A DNA stretch of 64,000 bases from Aureobasidium sp. EXF-3400 (taxonomy: Eukaryota > Ascomycota > Dothideomycetes > Dothideales > Saccotheciaceae): contig SWBL01000251.1 in NCBI GenBank assembly GCA_024195585.1, forward strand, positions 1 through 64,000, given 5' to 3'. The translations under genes were made by a program, and so were the position numbers. Each line of letters begins with the position of its first letter. Position 1 is the first letter of the stretch. The notes beneath the pieces were generated by a model. It was not told the DNA's origin. It saw nothing but the letters and a program-made list of their open reading frames with translations, and ran no database searches. Shown piece after piece: positions 22,947-33,956 of this stretch.

Positions 22947-25900
22947 ATGACGGAGAAGCTATCCATCGAAGAGTGTCAGGCGCACATCAGAGACATTCGC
23001 AACAAGCATGGCGCAGATCAACCCAAGGAGAACGAGGGCTTTCTTCGCAGAGGCTTTGGCGGTATGTTGGATATGTAAGTCTGCCTGTCACCCACAACGG
23101 CTTCCGTATCACTGACAGTATTCAGGTTGTCGAAACAACTTTACAGCCAGCCGAGCCATTTTCTATTCGAACTCATCCAAAACGCCGATGACAACACTTA
23201 CGCCGATGGCGTCCAGCCCGAAGCCACACTCGCATACCGCTCCGATGGTTTGCTGCTCTTTGGGTGCAATGAACGAGGCTTTTCCAAGGCAGATGTGAGT
23301 GCCATTTGTGACATAAATCAGAGCACGAAGACTCTTTTGAAGAAGAGCGACGAGGGACGTATCGGCGAAAAGGGTATCGGCTTCAAGTCAGTCTTCAAAG
23401 TCGCCGACAAAGTCTGGATCACTTCGAACAACTTCTCCTTTATGTTCGACAGAACTAAGCCCCCTCTCGGAATGGTGGATCCGGTTTGGGCCAAGTTTCC
23501 AGACTTTCCCGAGCAACTCCAGATGAATACCATGATTTGCCTGAAGATCAAGAAGCAGGAAGATCGTGATGCGGTCAGAGAACAGTTGACCAAGGTCCTC
23601 GACCCATCAGCGTTCATGTTCTTACGTCGCCTTACCAAGGTTAGAGTGGTCAGACTCGATGACTCTGGAGATACATTCGACGAGCTAGTCATGTCTCACG
23701 ATTACCGACCATTCACCGATGATCTTGAAGTTGTCACAACTACGAGAAGCAAGGGCACAAAGTCGTGGAAGTCGCGCTATCTTCTCTCCGACTACGTTGC
23801 TCGCGAAATGCCACCAACCGAGCTTAGACAAGGTGTCACCGAGACTTCGATCAAGCTGGCCTTTCCTATCAACGACGAACAACAACCGCTTGTCGGTAAG
23901 CAAGATGTCTACGCTTTCCTGCCCATCTGCTCATCTGGCCTTCCCTTCCTTATCCAGGCAGACTTCTTGCTCGTCGCCAGTCGACAAGGTATCGATGAAT
24001 CTCAGCCATGGAACCGTCGCCTCAAAGATCATATGGTCCACGCACTTATCCAGGCCTTCCAGAGACTCAACGACACTCGTTTGAGGTATCTCTGGCCCAC
24101 TTACATTCCCGACGCACAAGTCGCTCTCGGGTTCTTCGACCAGATGAAAGACAAATTCTTGGACCGCGTCAAAGATATCAAGATCCTCGAATCGCGATCT
24201 GGTGAGCTTGCCAAGCCCAAGGTAATGATGCTAGTGCCCGACCAGTACAAGGACGAAGATGGGACCCCCTTGCTGACCCCTGTCAACGATCGGTATCTCT
24301 CTACCAAGTATGATACGAGCAAAGTCACGGCACTCGTCACACAAGCTCTGGACGACAAGAAGTTCTTCGAGATGCTCAAGACTTACGTCTCGAAACAGAC
24401 TGATGAGTTTCGCAACAAGTCTGACACATGGCACGGGAAAGTGTCCACTGTCTTAATGATAGCGCAAAAACAGATAAACCTTGATGAGCTGTTGGTTATG
24501 CCTATCGTCCCGCTTGACGATGGCTCGTGGATCAGTGCCAGAAGCCGCCACAAGCCTTCTTACTCCAAGGTGGCCAACAAATCAGTACCGCTGATTACTT
24601 TCTATCTGCCACGTTCCGATGCTAACATCGTCATACCAAAAGGCGTGTCGCTGTCTGTTGTTGAGCACAACGCTTCTCGCAACGAAGAGCGCAGAAACTT
24701 CTTCCGTCGTATCGGCGCTCAGGACCTCGATTACGAGGACGTACTTCGAGGCATAATCAAACAGCACAAGGAATCAATGACTGGTGCTGATATTGATCTA
24801 TTGCTCTCTCATGCTCAGTACGTCTTCAGTATGCCATCAGCATCAAAGATGGCGCAAAACCTGAGTACAATCCTCTGGATGACTGATTCACGTGGCAAGC
24901 AGGCTCGTGGGATCGAGCTCCACATGGACAACCCAAGCAAGCCTGCAGTCAGTGATATGTTCTCTGCAAATCCCACAGTAGCTCGTTTCATCCATCCAAA
25001 GTACCTGGAAATTTATCAAGAAGACGTAGAGCTACGCACGAGATGGTTGACCTGGTTGCAGGAGTGTCTGGGTGTACACGATATTCCTCGCTTGTCGAAC
25101 AAGACTAACAAAGACCTATCCCGCGAATTTGAGTGGCTCGTCAACAACTTGCCAAGCATAGAGTGGCTCAACATCATCAGGCTCAACTGGGATGATTATC
25201 ACCTCAGCGCACCTCCAAAGCTTGGCGATATGAAGATTCCAAGCGAAGATGTTCGCAATAGGATTGCATCTCTGTCTGTGGATTGCACTGACGGTAGGAG
25301 AGCGAAGCTCAAGGACACTATTCTCCCGACTCTACGCTCTGCTGTCATGACGATCCAGCACATGGGATTCCATTTCCTCGACGTAAAGGACGAACAGAAC
25401 AGCGAGTGGACCAAATTCTCGGTCTTTGGCGTCATCACTCATCGTGACCTGGATTTCTGCCTGAAGCTGTTGATGAAATTTCCAGCAAGTAGTATCATGA
25501 CCGACAAGATGACTGTTATCAAGTTGTACAGAGACATTCATATGTTCTGTGAGGGAAGTATGCATGCGAGAGATCGAACTCGCGCTGCTTTCAAGGAGCA
25601 TCCTCTGATTTTCTTGCCTGAAAGTTCCAAATGGGTGCATCTGATGACCTGTGTTTGGGAGGCTCCTTCATGCCTGCGCAAGGTCCGCTCTATCGCACAC
25701 ATTTACGGACCTGTTCAACCGTTCTTCAAGAACATTCTTAACTTGCATGATGCTGGCATACCAGATTTCCTCAATGAGTTGATCACATATGACAATGTCA
25801 TCTCTTCTACCATTCTAATCAAGGAGCTGTTGCTCGAGCTTGGCAGCAGAGTCAACCCCCGTCTGACCTATGACTTCAAGGCCTTGGACAACTGCAGGAT

Positions 25901-27734
25901 CTTTCCTGTTATCAACGAGCAGAAACAGCAAGCTCTTATGACTGGCAACGATTCGAGATGGTTCATACCCGACGGCCGAAACCTCAAAGTATCTTTTGAA
26001 GGCATTATACCTCTCCTAAACTTCACACTTGGCGAACAGAAGAGGTTGGAGCCACTCCTCGACAAGATGGGTATCTGGGGCAAGCATCTTTCAGAGAAGG
26101 TGACAAAGCAGGAAGTTGTTGAAGGCAAGGACCAAGCCACGAAGGATGCAGCACATACCAGAAAGTTTCAGGTCAAGGCACACTATCTTTTGTGCCTGAC
26201 AAACCCTGCCGAGAGATATTTGTTGAAACCCTTGCTTGAAAGCATCGAGATCTGGGCTGTGAAGTCAATCAAAGTACACCGATCTATCCGCATTGATAAC
26301 CAGGAGATCCGCGGTAAACCTCTGCCCGCCAACATCATGCTGGACAAGGACCAAAGGATTTTCGTGCCGTTGGAGGACCTCGAGAATAACGAGCTGAATT
26401 ACTATGAGCTCTCGGAGAAACTGACCACTCTGTGCAAGCTCGAGAACGTATCCAAGGAGCTACCAGTCAGCATTCTGTCCATATCCTCCATTCAGCAAAT
26501 TGAGGATATGCTGGAGGAGCATGGTGTCATATTTGACAAGCTCGAAATTCGCAAATTGACCAACAAGATCACCCCCGAACCCGCCGCTGCTGTGCTGCCT
26601 GCCAGGCGCAAGCTTGTCGGAGACACTCCACCAGAGATGATCACAGACGATGGCATCTCGGACTCTGCTGATAGTGATCTATCTTCCCTGGCGGCTCTCA
26701 AGGATATTGGCGTTCGTGTCAAGCTTGCGCGTAAACCTAAACCCGCTGCAGCCCCTCGTACCACTGGCCAGAATCGTAATGGTAGGGTGCACGTTGGACG
26801 AGATCTTAGCACCGACGACGATAGTACAGAGCAGCAATCTGATGACGAAGACTGGGATAAGGACTCGGCACCTATGTCGACTGGTGGTGCTCCTTCAAGA
26901 AGACCTGCCAAGACTTTTTATGGCTCTGGTCATCGCATGAGGTCGAGCTACTTTGACAGTAGTGTTGCCATGTCTGACGAAGACATAAACGACATTGACA
27001 GCGAAACGAGTGAGAATAGCACAGATACAGCTCAGCGAGCTCAAGCATCCGAGTACCGTAAGCAGCTCGATGCAGTAGAGAACATTGCAGAAGACCCCCA
27101 AGTCGTTCGAATTGGTGAGCAAGGTGAAATGAAGGTACGTGTATTCGAGATCCATTTGATAGTTTTTACTAAACATAACAGACGTACGGATTCCTCAAGA
27201 ATCTACCGGGCGACTACTTCACAGACGATATGTGGACCAGCCATGCTAGCACCAAGTACACTGATCTACAGTTTACCGGTGACGATAGCCAGTTCGCCGA
27301 CTTCACCATTCGTGACCTTAGTGGCCGTTTAACAGATTGGCTTGTGGAAAGGGGCTGCAAGCAACCTGCAGCTTGGCTTGGGAAGAAGAACAAGGACTCA
27401 ATCACGTACTCGATCGAAGTCAAGACTACCTACGGTTCGCGCCATGAGCCTTTCCACATGAGTCAGAATCAGATCGATATGGTAAGTTGATATCATCGAG
27501 CTACCAGCAATAACCACTGACTTGTCACAGGCCAGAGAGTACCGCCTCCAGGGTGACGAAGTCCCGAACCGAGTGTATGTAATCATGCGCGTATCAAGCT
27601 TGGCTGGCAGTGCCAGTGGTGGAAATGCTCAGGTTCATCCTTTCGTTGATCCATACGGACTGTTTGAGCAGGGGGGTCTGAGCTACATCTCACAGGGAGG
27701 ATATCTCGTCTTCTCCGATCAAAAGTCTGCCTGA
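22947..27734 (+). CDS. NO VEIN-type protein: Hsp90-like ATPase plus DUF3883
   Basis: Exons 22947-23074, 23126-27134, 27182-27481 and 27531-27734 give 1546 residues; all introns are 47-51 nt and all phases agree. Near residues 45-130 is a GHKL/Hsp90-type ATPase fold: ELIQNADDN (N box), then GEKGIGFKSVFK (glycine lid). This matches the sacsin/NO VEIN branch. The middle 1,100 residues show no known domain to me. A basic/acidic disordered linker (about 1,150-1,370) precedes a C-terminal DUF3883 domain of PD-(D/E)XK type, with SIEVKTTYG and QNQID. The same domain pair occurs in plant NO VEIN proteins and in many bacterial restriction-like proteins. Nuclease activity is not shown. The fungal role is unknown; the chaperone-ATPase part and nuclease-like part together suggest nucleic-acid or stress-related function. 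Confidence 0.93.
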
Positions 27735-28960
27735 GCGAGGCGGAATGAGCCGGGAAGAAGGACGAGGCAGCAGCCGGAAGGCAAGCGTGTGCAGCAGCTC
27801 AATGACAAGATACCGGTGGGCTGGAAGAGATGGTATTCATGCTCGTCATTGAAGAATGTTCAGATGGTCTTCCCATAGATGTTGCAGACTGATGAAATGG
27901 ATGAGCATTGGCTACTAAGCATATCTCTCATGGTCTTCAAAGCAGAAGGAGCACCCCGAGAATATCGTGCGGGTATGCTGTTCCTTCATCACAATATGCA
28001 CGTGCAAGATGTCTAAGCAAGAACTCCTGCCCTTGTGTAGATAGCGGTGACCAGCTAAGAACGTCACGCTTGCTTACCGGATGACTTGGACATGTCGGCC
28101 CTAGACGCCGCATTACAAGCTGTACAGAAAGATGCCAGTATCTCCGGAAGAGCGAGCAGGGCCCTGAGAAAAAGATGGTTTGACGACCAGTCGTCGAGGA
28201 GCTTTCGCGCAAAAGACAACCCCCAGATGACGTAGCCACTTTTCTGCCTGATTGAAGACGTCGGCAACGAGGACGCTCTTCTGTCTGATAGGATCTACTC
28301 GGAGCACTCGAATGACCGAGATGGTATGCCATGATAATTGTCAACGACCACTACTGTATTACTCGTCCATAGCTCAGACTTTCTTGAGCGGATAAGGATG
28401 GAACCGACTTCCTCAAAGAGTCATAGTTGGAGCAACGGATAGAAGTGATTATAGAACGCATATGGTCTGGTAAACAGCGTTATAGCAGTTCTGCCATAGT
28501 CTATAGTAAGTACGCAGGCGCGCAGATGAGATATACTTGAAGTAATGTTTGCTGGCAAGCATCTCGCTTCTCACGATCAGAGTTTCTCGAATTTTCGAGT
28601 GTCATGGTTCGTGTGTTTGGCAAGGCGTCACAGTGCTATAGGTTGGGACGCATATTATCATACTTTAAATCGCGTTCGTTATAGAGTCATGTCCGACCTC
28701 GGCCAGGGCACACCAGGCACGCAATTCATTCGGCACGGCAGTTGATTCGCAAGCCGCCCATTCGCCATCATCTCTCTCATCTTTTGGAGTTTGATCTTTC
28801 ATTCCTAACAACAACTACACACTTCAAAATCCAATTACCACTCAATTGACAACAGGCGTCTCTTGAACATCTCACCGCATCGCATTCGATCTCCCTCACA
28901 GCTCGTATACAACAATCGCAGGTGGTAGGCCCTGTTTCAAAAACCACGACTCCTAGTATC
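27735..28960. other. Intergenic region, nothing recognised
   Basis: Holds the 3' end of the NO VEIN-type gene and the promoter of the cystathionine beta-lyase gene (CT- and CA-rich from about 28760). Overlapping minus-strand frames at 27937-28344 look non-coding. No repeat or RNA gene seen. Confidence 0.5.
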
Positions 28961-30280
28961 ATGTCGTCCTCTTCTACTTCAGTTCCGGCCAACAAGCGCC
29001 TGGACATGGATGGTCACGATCTTCCTCCTTCGCCCACTCCCTCCAGCCCCAGCAATGGCAAGAACAAGTACTCTCTCGCAACCGAGCTTGTCTACACCGA
29101 GTCAAACGACCAGTACAATGCTAGCAGCGTCCCCATCTATCAGTCCGCAACCTTCAAGGGCGAGGGCAACGAGTATGACTACACTCGTTCCGGAAACCCC
29201 ACCCGTACCCATCTCGAGCGTCATTTGGCCAAGATCATGAACGCCCACCGCGCGCTGGTCGTGTCGTCGGGCATGGCTTGCCTTGACGTTATCACCCGCC
29301 TCCTTCACCCCGGCGATGAGGTTGTCACCGGCGACGACCTCTACGGCGGCTCCAACCGTCTTCTTAAATACCTCTCGACCCATGGCGGCATTGTTGTTCG
29401 CCACGTCGACACCACAACCCCCGCTTCAGTCGCTGCCGTCCTGTCTGAGAAGACTGCCATGGTCCTTCTCGAGTCTCCCACCAACCCTCTCATGAAGGTT
29501 GTCGATATCCCTACTCTTTCTGCTCTCGCCCACAAGGCAAACCCCAAGGCGCTCGTCATTGTCGACAACACTATGTTGTCCCCCTACCTCCAGAACCCTC
29601 TAGACCTGGGCGCCGATGTCGTGTACGAGAGCGGCACTAAATACCTGTCTGGTCACCACGATGTCATGGCTGGTGTAATGGCCACCAACAGCCCTGAATT
29701 GGGTGACAGACTCTACTTCCCTATCAACGCCTCGGGATGCGGCCTCAGTCCTTTCGACTCTTGGTTGCTCCTTCGTGGTATCAAGACGTTGGCCGTTCGC
29801 ATGGAAAAGCAACAGGCCAACGCCATGGCCATTGCCAGATACCTCGAGGGTAACGGATTCAAGGTCCGCTACCCTGGTCTCAAGTCGCACCCCCAGTACG
29901 ACCTCCACTGGTCTCAAGCACGCGGCGCAGGTGCCGTCCTTGCCTTTGAGACTGGCTCCACCACCATCTCGGAGAGAATTGTCGCAGCCGCCAAGATCTT
30001 CGCCATCTCGGTTTCTTTCGGCTGCGTCAACAGCTTGATCAGCATGCCCTGCCGTATGAGCCATGCCAGCATTGACCCCGCTACCAGAAAGGAGCGCGCT
30101 TTGCCCGAGGACATTATCCGTCTGTGCATTGGTATTGAGGATGTGGGTGATTTGCTTGACGACCTCCAACAAGCTCTGGTCAGAGCAGGTGCTGTGAAAA
30201 TCACACCTGACGGAATTGAGCCTCTTGACGTTCCTGAGGGCGAGACCAAGGCAACTAGGGAGCTGACTGACGAGCCATGA
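28961..30280 (+). CDS. Cystathionine beta-lyase (PLP-dependent)
   Basis: Splits cystathionine to homocysteine, pyruvate and ammonia in methionine biosynthesis. Single exon, 439 residues, starting at the ATG before SSSSTSVPANK; the frame upstream has no ATG. It is a Cys/Met-metabolism PLP enzyme: YTRSGNPTR near residue 90, SSGMACLD, the DDLYGGSNRL loop, ESPTNP, VDNT, and the PLP lysine in ESGTKYLSGHHDVMAG. The GTKYLSGHHD form and overall pattern fit fungal beta-lyases (yeast Str3, Neurospora met-2) better than gamma-lyase. An N-terminal extension of about 40 residues is Ser/Pro-rich. No C-terminal SKL-type peroxisome signal is seen. Beta- versus gamma-lyase is an inference from motif resemblance. 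Confidence 0.9.
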   Translation: MSSSSTSVPANKRLDMDGHDLPPSPTPSSPSNGKNKYSLATELVYTESNDQYNASSVPIYQSATFKGEGNEYDYTRSGNPTRTHLERHLAKIMNAHRALVVSSGMACLDVITRLLHPGDEVVTGDDLYGGSNRLLKYLSTHGGIVVRHVDTTTPASVAAVLSEKTAMVLLESPTNPLMKVVDIPTLSALAHKANPKALVIVDNTMLSPYLQNPLDLGADVVYESGTKYLSGHHDVMAGVMATNSPELGDRLYFPINASGCGLSPFDSWLLLRGIKTLAVRMEKQQANAMAIARYLEGNGFKVRYPGLKSHPQYDLHWSQARGAGAVLAFETGSTTISERIVAAAKIFAISVSFGCVNSLISMPCRMSHASIDPATRKERALPEDIIRLCIGIEDVGDLLDDLQQALVRAGAVKITPDGIEPLDVPEGETKATRELTDEP

Positions 30281-30803
30281 TGATCATGACGATATTTGCA
30301 ATAGTTTCTTTCTTCTTTACCTGTACATACCTCTTTGCGAAAGAAAGGATAGAGTCAGGCCATCGATACACCCAAAATGATATTGACTCAGTTAAAACGT
30401 TATGATCGAATCAAGCAGTGACAGGTGCGGGGTAATCCCCTCCGTGCCTCCCCTCGCTGGTTGGATGCTATCGACCCGTCGCTCTTTCCCGACCATCCTG
30501 CTTGCTGTTCATCCAGTTTTTGTTCTCTGCGAATTCATGCCTAGACTGCTATCAACTGCTACACTTGACCATCAAGGACCTCGGTCAGCTGCATCGAGCG
30601 ACGCGACAAAGATAACTCGAGTATACCGGAGATAAGCTCCAGCCACATTCCGCTGGTATACAAGCACTTGACCATTATCCATCGCGCTTTGTACGCCTCC
30701 TAGAGCAGACGAATACGCTGTAGGTAATGACTGTTCCTTTGTCTATACCATCTCTCATGATCTGGTTCAAGCACTAACCCATTCCGCCAGCTTCCCAGCA
30801 ACC
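30281..30803. other. Intergenic region, nothing recognised
   Basis: Contains the 3' UTR of the lyase gene and the promoter of the repeat-module gene. No repeat, RNA gene or convincing frame seen. Confidence 0.5.
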
Positions 30804-33768
30804 ATGCCGTTCCTCCGGCAGGCCCACGGCGTTAAGCTTCGGTCGCTACCAAACAATGTCGTATTCTACCCTTCTACTGTCCGCTTTGCAAGCCATTCGA
30901 ACAAGCACAAGAAGAATCATGTTGCCCGAGACCCGCAAGACAAAGCCCGCCCGGATCACAATGAAGCGGGACATGGCAAACGCCAGAAGCCATTCTGGAA
31001 GTCCATCACCCCCGACTTCCTAACACAGGAGACAAATGCTTCCTTGAGAAAGAGTGGACATTTCGCACAGGTCTCGGCTTTCAAGCTCTTCACATCTCAC
31101 AAGTCTGGCACTAAGCCAGTCGTCGAAGCTTCATCCGCATCATGGGACTCCAACACCAATGCGGTCAGCCACACTGTCTATGATCCCATTTCTGGCAGAA
31201 TGATTCCTGCAAACAACGAACAGAGTAGACAGAAGTCTACTTCAGCCAAGAGCAAGAAAGACACCCACACCGACAAGACCTATCAGAAGCCCACCATCGT
31301 CTCGCAGCCACCCGAGAATATCGAGACTCTCTCCAACACCCCCACCTCTCATGCCTCTTTCACCGAAGACTTTGATAAGATCTATCAGTCAGAGCATGAT
31401 GAACTCCTCGCAGCTCGTAGGCATCTAGACACTTTGCGCGAACAGATCCAGATTCTGGAACGTCAAACCCATCCTGAGATGACCAAACCTCACTACGCCG
31501 TTGATGCAGAAAGACCTGCAGTCTTCGAAGATGGCTGGGACAACAATCCGAAGGGTCTCGAAACAGCTTTCAAGCTTGAAAAGGAGGCTTGTGAACATGG
31601 CGAGATGAGACCTCTGGAGCAAGAGTTGGACGCTCTTAACAAGAGACCTGCCCAGGAAGTCAACGATGGCTACAGTATTGCTCCAAGCGGTCTGGAAACT
31701 CTTTTCGCGAACGAACAGAAGGGTGATGACATCAGCCACAAATCATCCTTGGAGCAAGAGTTGGTTGCTATGAACACCAAAGCTCCTCCTCTTGACGACG
31801 GTTATTCACCATCGCCCCAAGGTCTTGAGACATTGTTCGAACAAGAACAGCATACCACTGGTCAAGGCGAACGCAAGTCACTCGAAGACGAAGTTCGGAT
31901 GACTGGCTCTGCAACTGGTCAACCACAAGATATTCATGGCATGTCCAAAGAGCCCACAGGGCTTGAAACGATGTATGAGCGCGAACAGCAGGGCACACCT
32001 CAGCGACTGGAACAAGAACTCGGAAACCTGGCCTCCAGTGCGGTCGTGAGTGATCCAGGTGACGTCTACTCAAAAGAACCTTCCCGTATGCAGACCATTT
32101 ACGAGAAGGAGGCAGAGGTAAATCAGAAAAGACAGCACACGGATCTTGAGCATGAACTTCACGACCATATTCAAGCTCTCGATGACTCGTCAGCTAATCT
32201 CAACGGAATGCAAACTCTCTGGAAACGAGAGCAGGAGAACGTCGAGAATGGCAGTGTCAGATCTCTCGAGGACGAGATCAAAGCCAAGCAACAACCACAA
32301 ACCAATCCGAGTGAGGACGATCCGTTTGGTATGGAGACTCACTTCCGCAATGAAGCTCAGAGCACTGGAGATGGCAAGTCGAAAACTCTTGAAGAGGAGA
32401 TAAGCCGCATAGTGCAGGCACAGGTTCATGAAGACGATCATTCCCATCCCCCAAAGGCCCTTGAGACTGCCTTCCAGAACGAAGAGAAAGATGCGAACCT
32501 CGGAAAGCGTCAGAGCCTCGAGAAAGAAATGGACTCCCGTGAACCTGGTTTCGAAGACGGATACTCGACTATGCCAATGGGCCTCCAGATGATGTTCCGC
32601 CGTGAGAAACAGAGCGATGGACGTTCCCTTGAAGAAGACCTCAAACAGGTGAGAAGACCAAATTCCCTTCGTGCTAGGTGATCTATACTGACTGCAACTC
32701 GAGATGGAGGAAGCTTCTTACCACGAGAACGGCTACTCCCGCGCACCAATTGGCATGGAAAGCTCGTTCGAGAAAGAAGCCAATGACGAATCGACTTCCC
32801 TAGAAGCAGACTTGAAGGACATGCCGGGCGAGGGAGACCTTTCTCCGACTGTGGGTAAGTTTGCTGCCAGAGATCAATGGTACAAGCAGCCTGCCAGAAG
32901 CACGTTTTCTGAAAATTCCTCAAAGGCAGACGTGAGAGAGCTTAAACAACATACCGCAGTCTTCGGACGTCCGCTTGACGAAGGATCATCCAATCCTGTC
33001 CAGTCCAGCGTGGTGTCGTCAGAGGAGCATCCATCGGCAACGACCACATCGACCAGTGATTCTATACATTCATCCTCGAAACCAAAGCCAGGTCCGGATA
33101 TCACTTGGGCTGAGCCCGCTACTTACAAAATCCTCGCCTACGACTCCAAAAGTGATTTCCTCACTATGACTACCACATCATCTAACTTTTCGGAAAGCGA
33201 TGCACCCTTATCCATACCCCAAGCTATCTCTCAGCTCTCCCAGATCGCTCGTTTCTTACCACATCTTGAATCGTTACAGAACGAAGAATTTCAGATTACC
33301 CATGCAGCAAAGGATTATTTGATATTGCGGAAAATGCACGCGAACGCTGAGCCAAAAACTCCACAGTATGGTGGTGGCATCAACCCTATCGATGGTACTG
33401 CCAAACATATTCCAATCGAGCCCCCTACTGCACGTTTCGCCTCGCCTACAGGATTCATCAACTACGAACCCATCTTTCCCACCGAAGCTACCCACAAGCG
33501 CAAAGATGCGTTCAACCCATTTTCTGATATGACCGCCAATGGACTTCCAAAGGGTCCAGAGCATGAATACTATATCGATCCGAAAGGGGGTGCAAGGCTT
33601 CGACTGACTGATGAGCACGCTCGTTATTTGAAGCGTCAGCGCTGGCGTCGAAAAATCGGATGGATCCTGAGTGTCGCTGCAGGTACAGCAGTGTCTACTA
33701 CATATATTGTTGGTGTGTCTGGTGAGCTTGCTCGGTCCGACAAGCACATTCCGCCGGCCACGACATGA
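30804..33768 (+). CDS. Repeat-module protein, probably mitochondrial membrane
   Basis: Exons 30804-32648 and 32704-33768 give 969 residues; the 55-nt intron uses a GTGAGA donor and a weak GAG acceptor. The N-terminus (MPFLRQAHGVKLRS, then STVRFASHS) looks like a mitochondrial targeting peptide. Residues about 236-656 hold ten repeats of 36-46 residues on the pattern DGYS..P.GLET.F..E, a variable linker, then SLE.EL. The intron falls within repeat nine and keeps the pattern in phase, which supports the splice. The C-terminal 300 residues are non-repetitive and include DPKGGARLRLTDEHARYLK before a single membrane span (about 925-950). Fungal proteins of this kind are usually labelled serine-threonine rich. 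I know of no function. Confidence 0.85.
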
Positions 33769-33956
33769 TTCAAGACTATTCTCATAGCCCATTGATGGTA
33801 TATATTTCATGGGCAGTCTTTCGTTTTTGCTTCTTGGTATTCTTGTCAATGCAACTGGTAGCTAATACATAATAATCAATAAACCACGTTCTACAAGATT
33901 GTTCTATCGATATGCGACATTCATGATCACATCAAGCGGGCTCAAAATCTAGACTT

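Noticed and set aside
27937..28344. 135-codon minus-strand frame
   Set aside because: No codon bias, domain or conserved-looking segment; overlapped by frames of equal quality.
29600..30172. 190-codon minus-strand frame
   Set aside because: Antisense to the cystathionine beta-lyase core; the plus strand carries the PLP motif.
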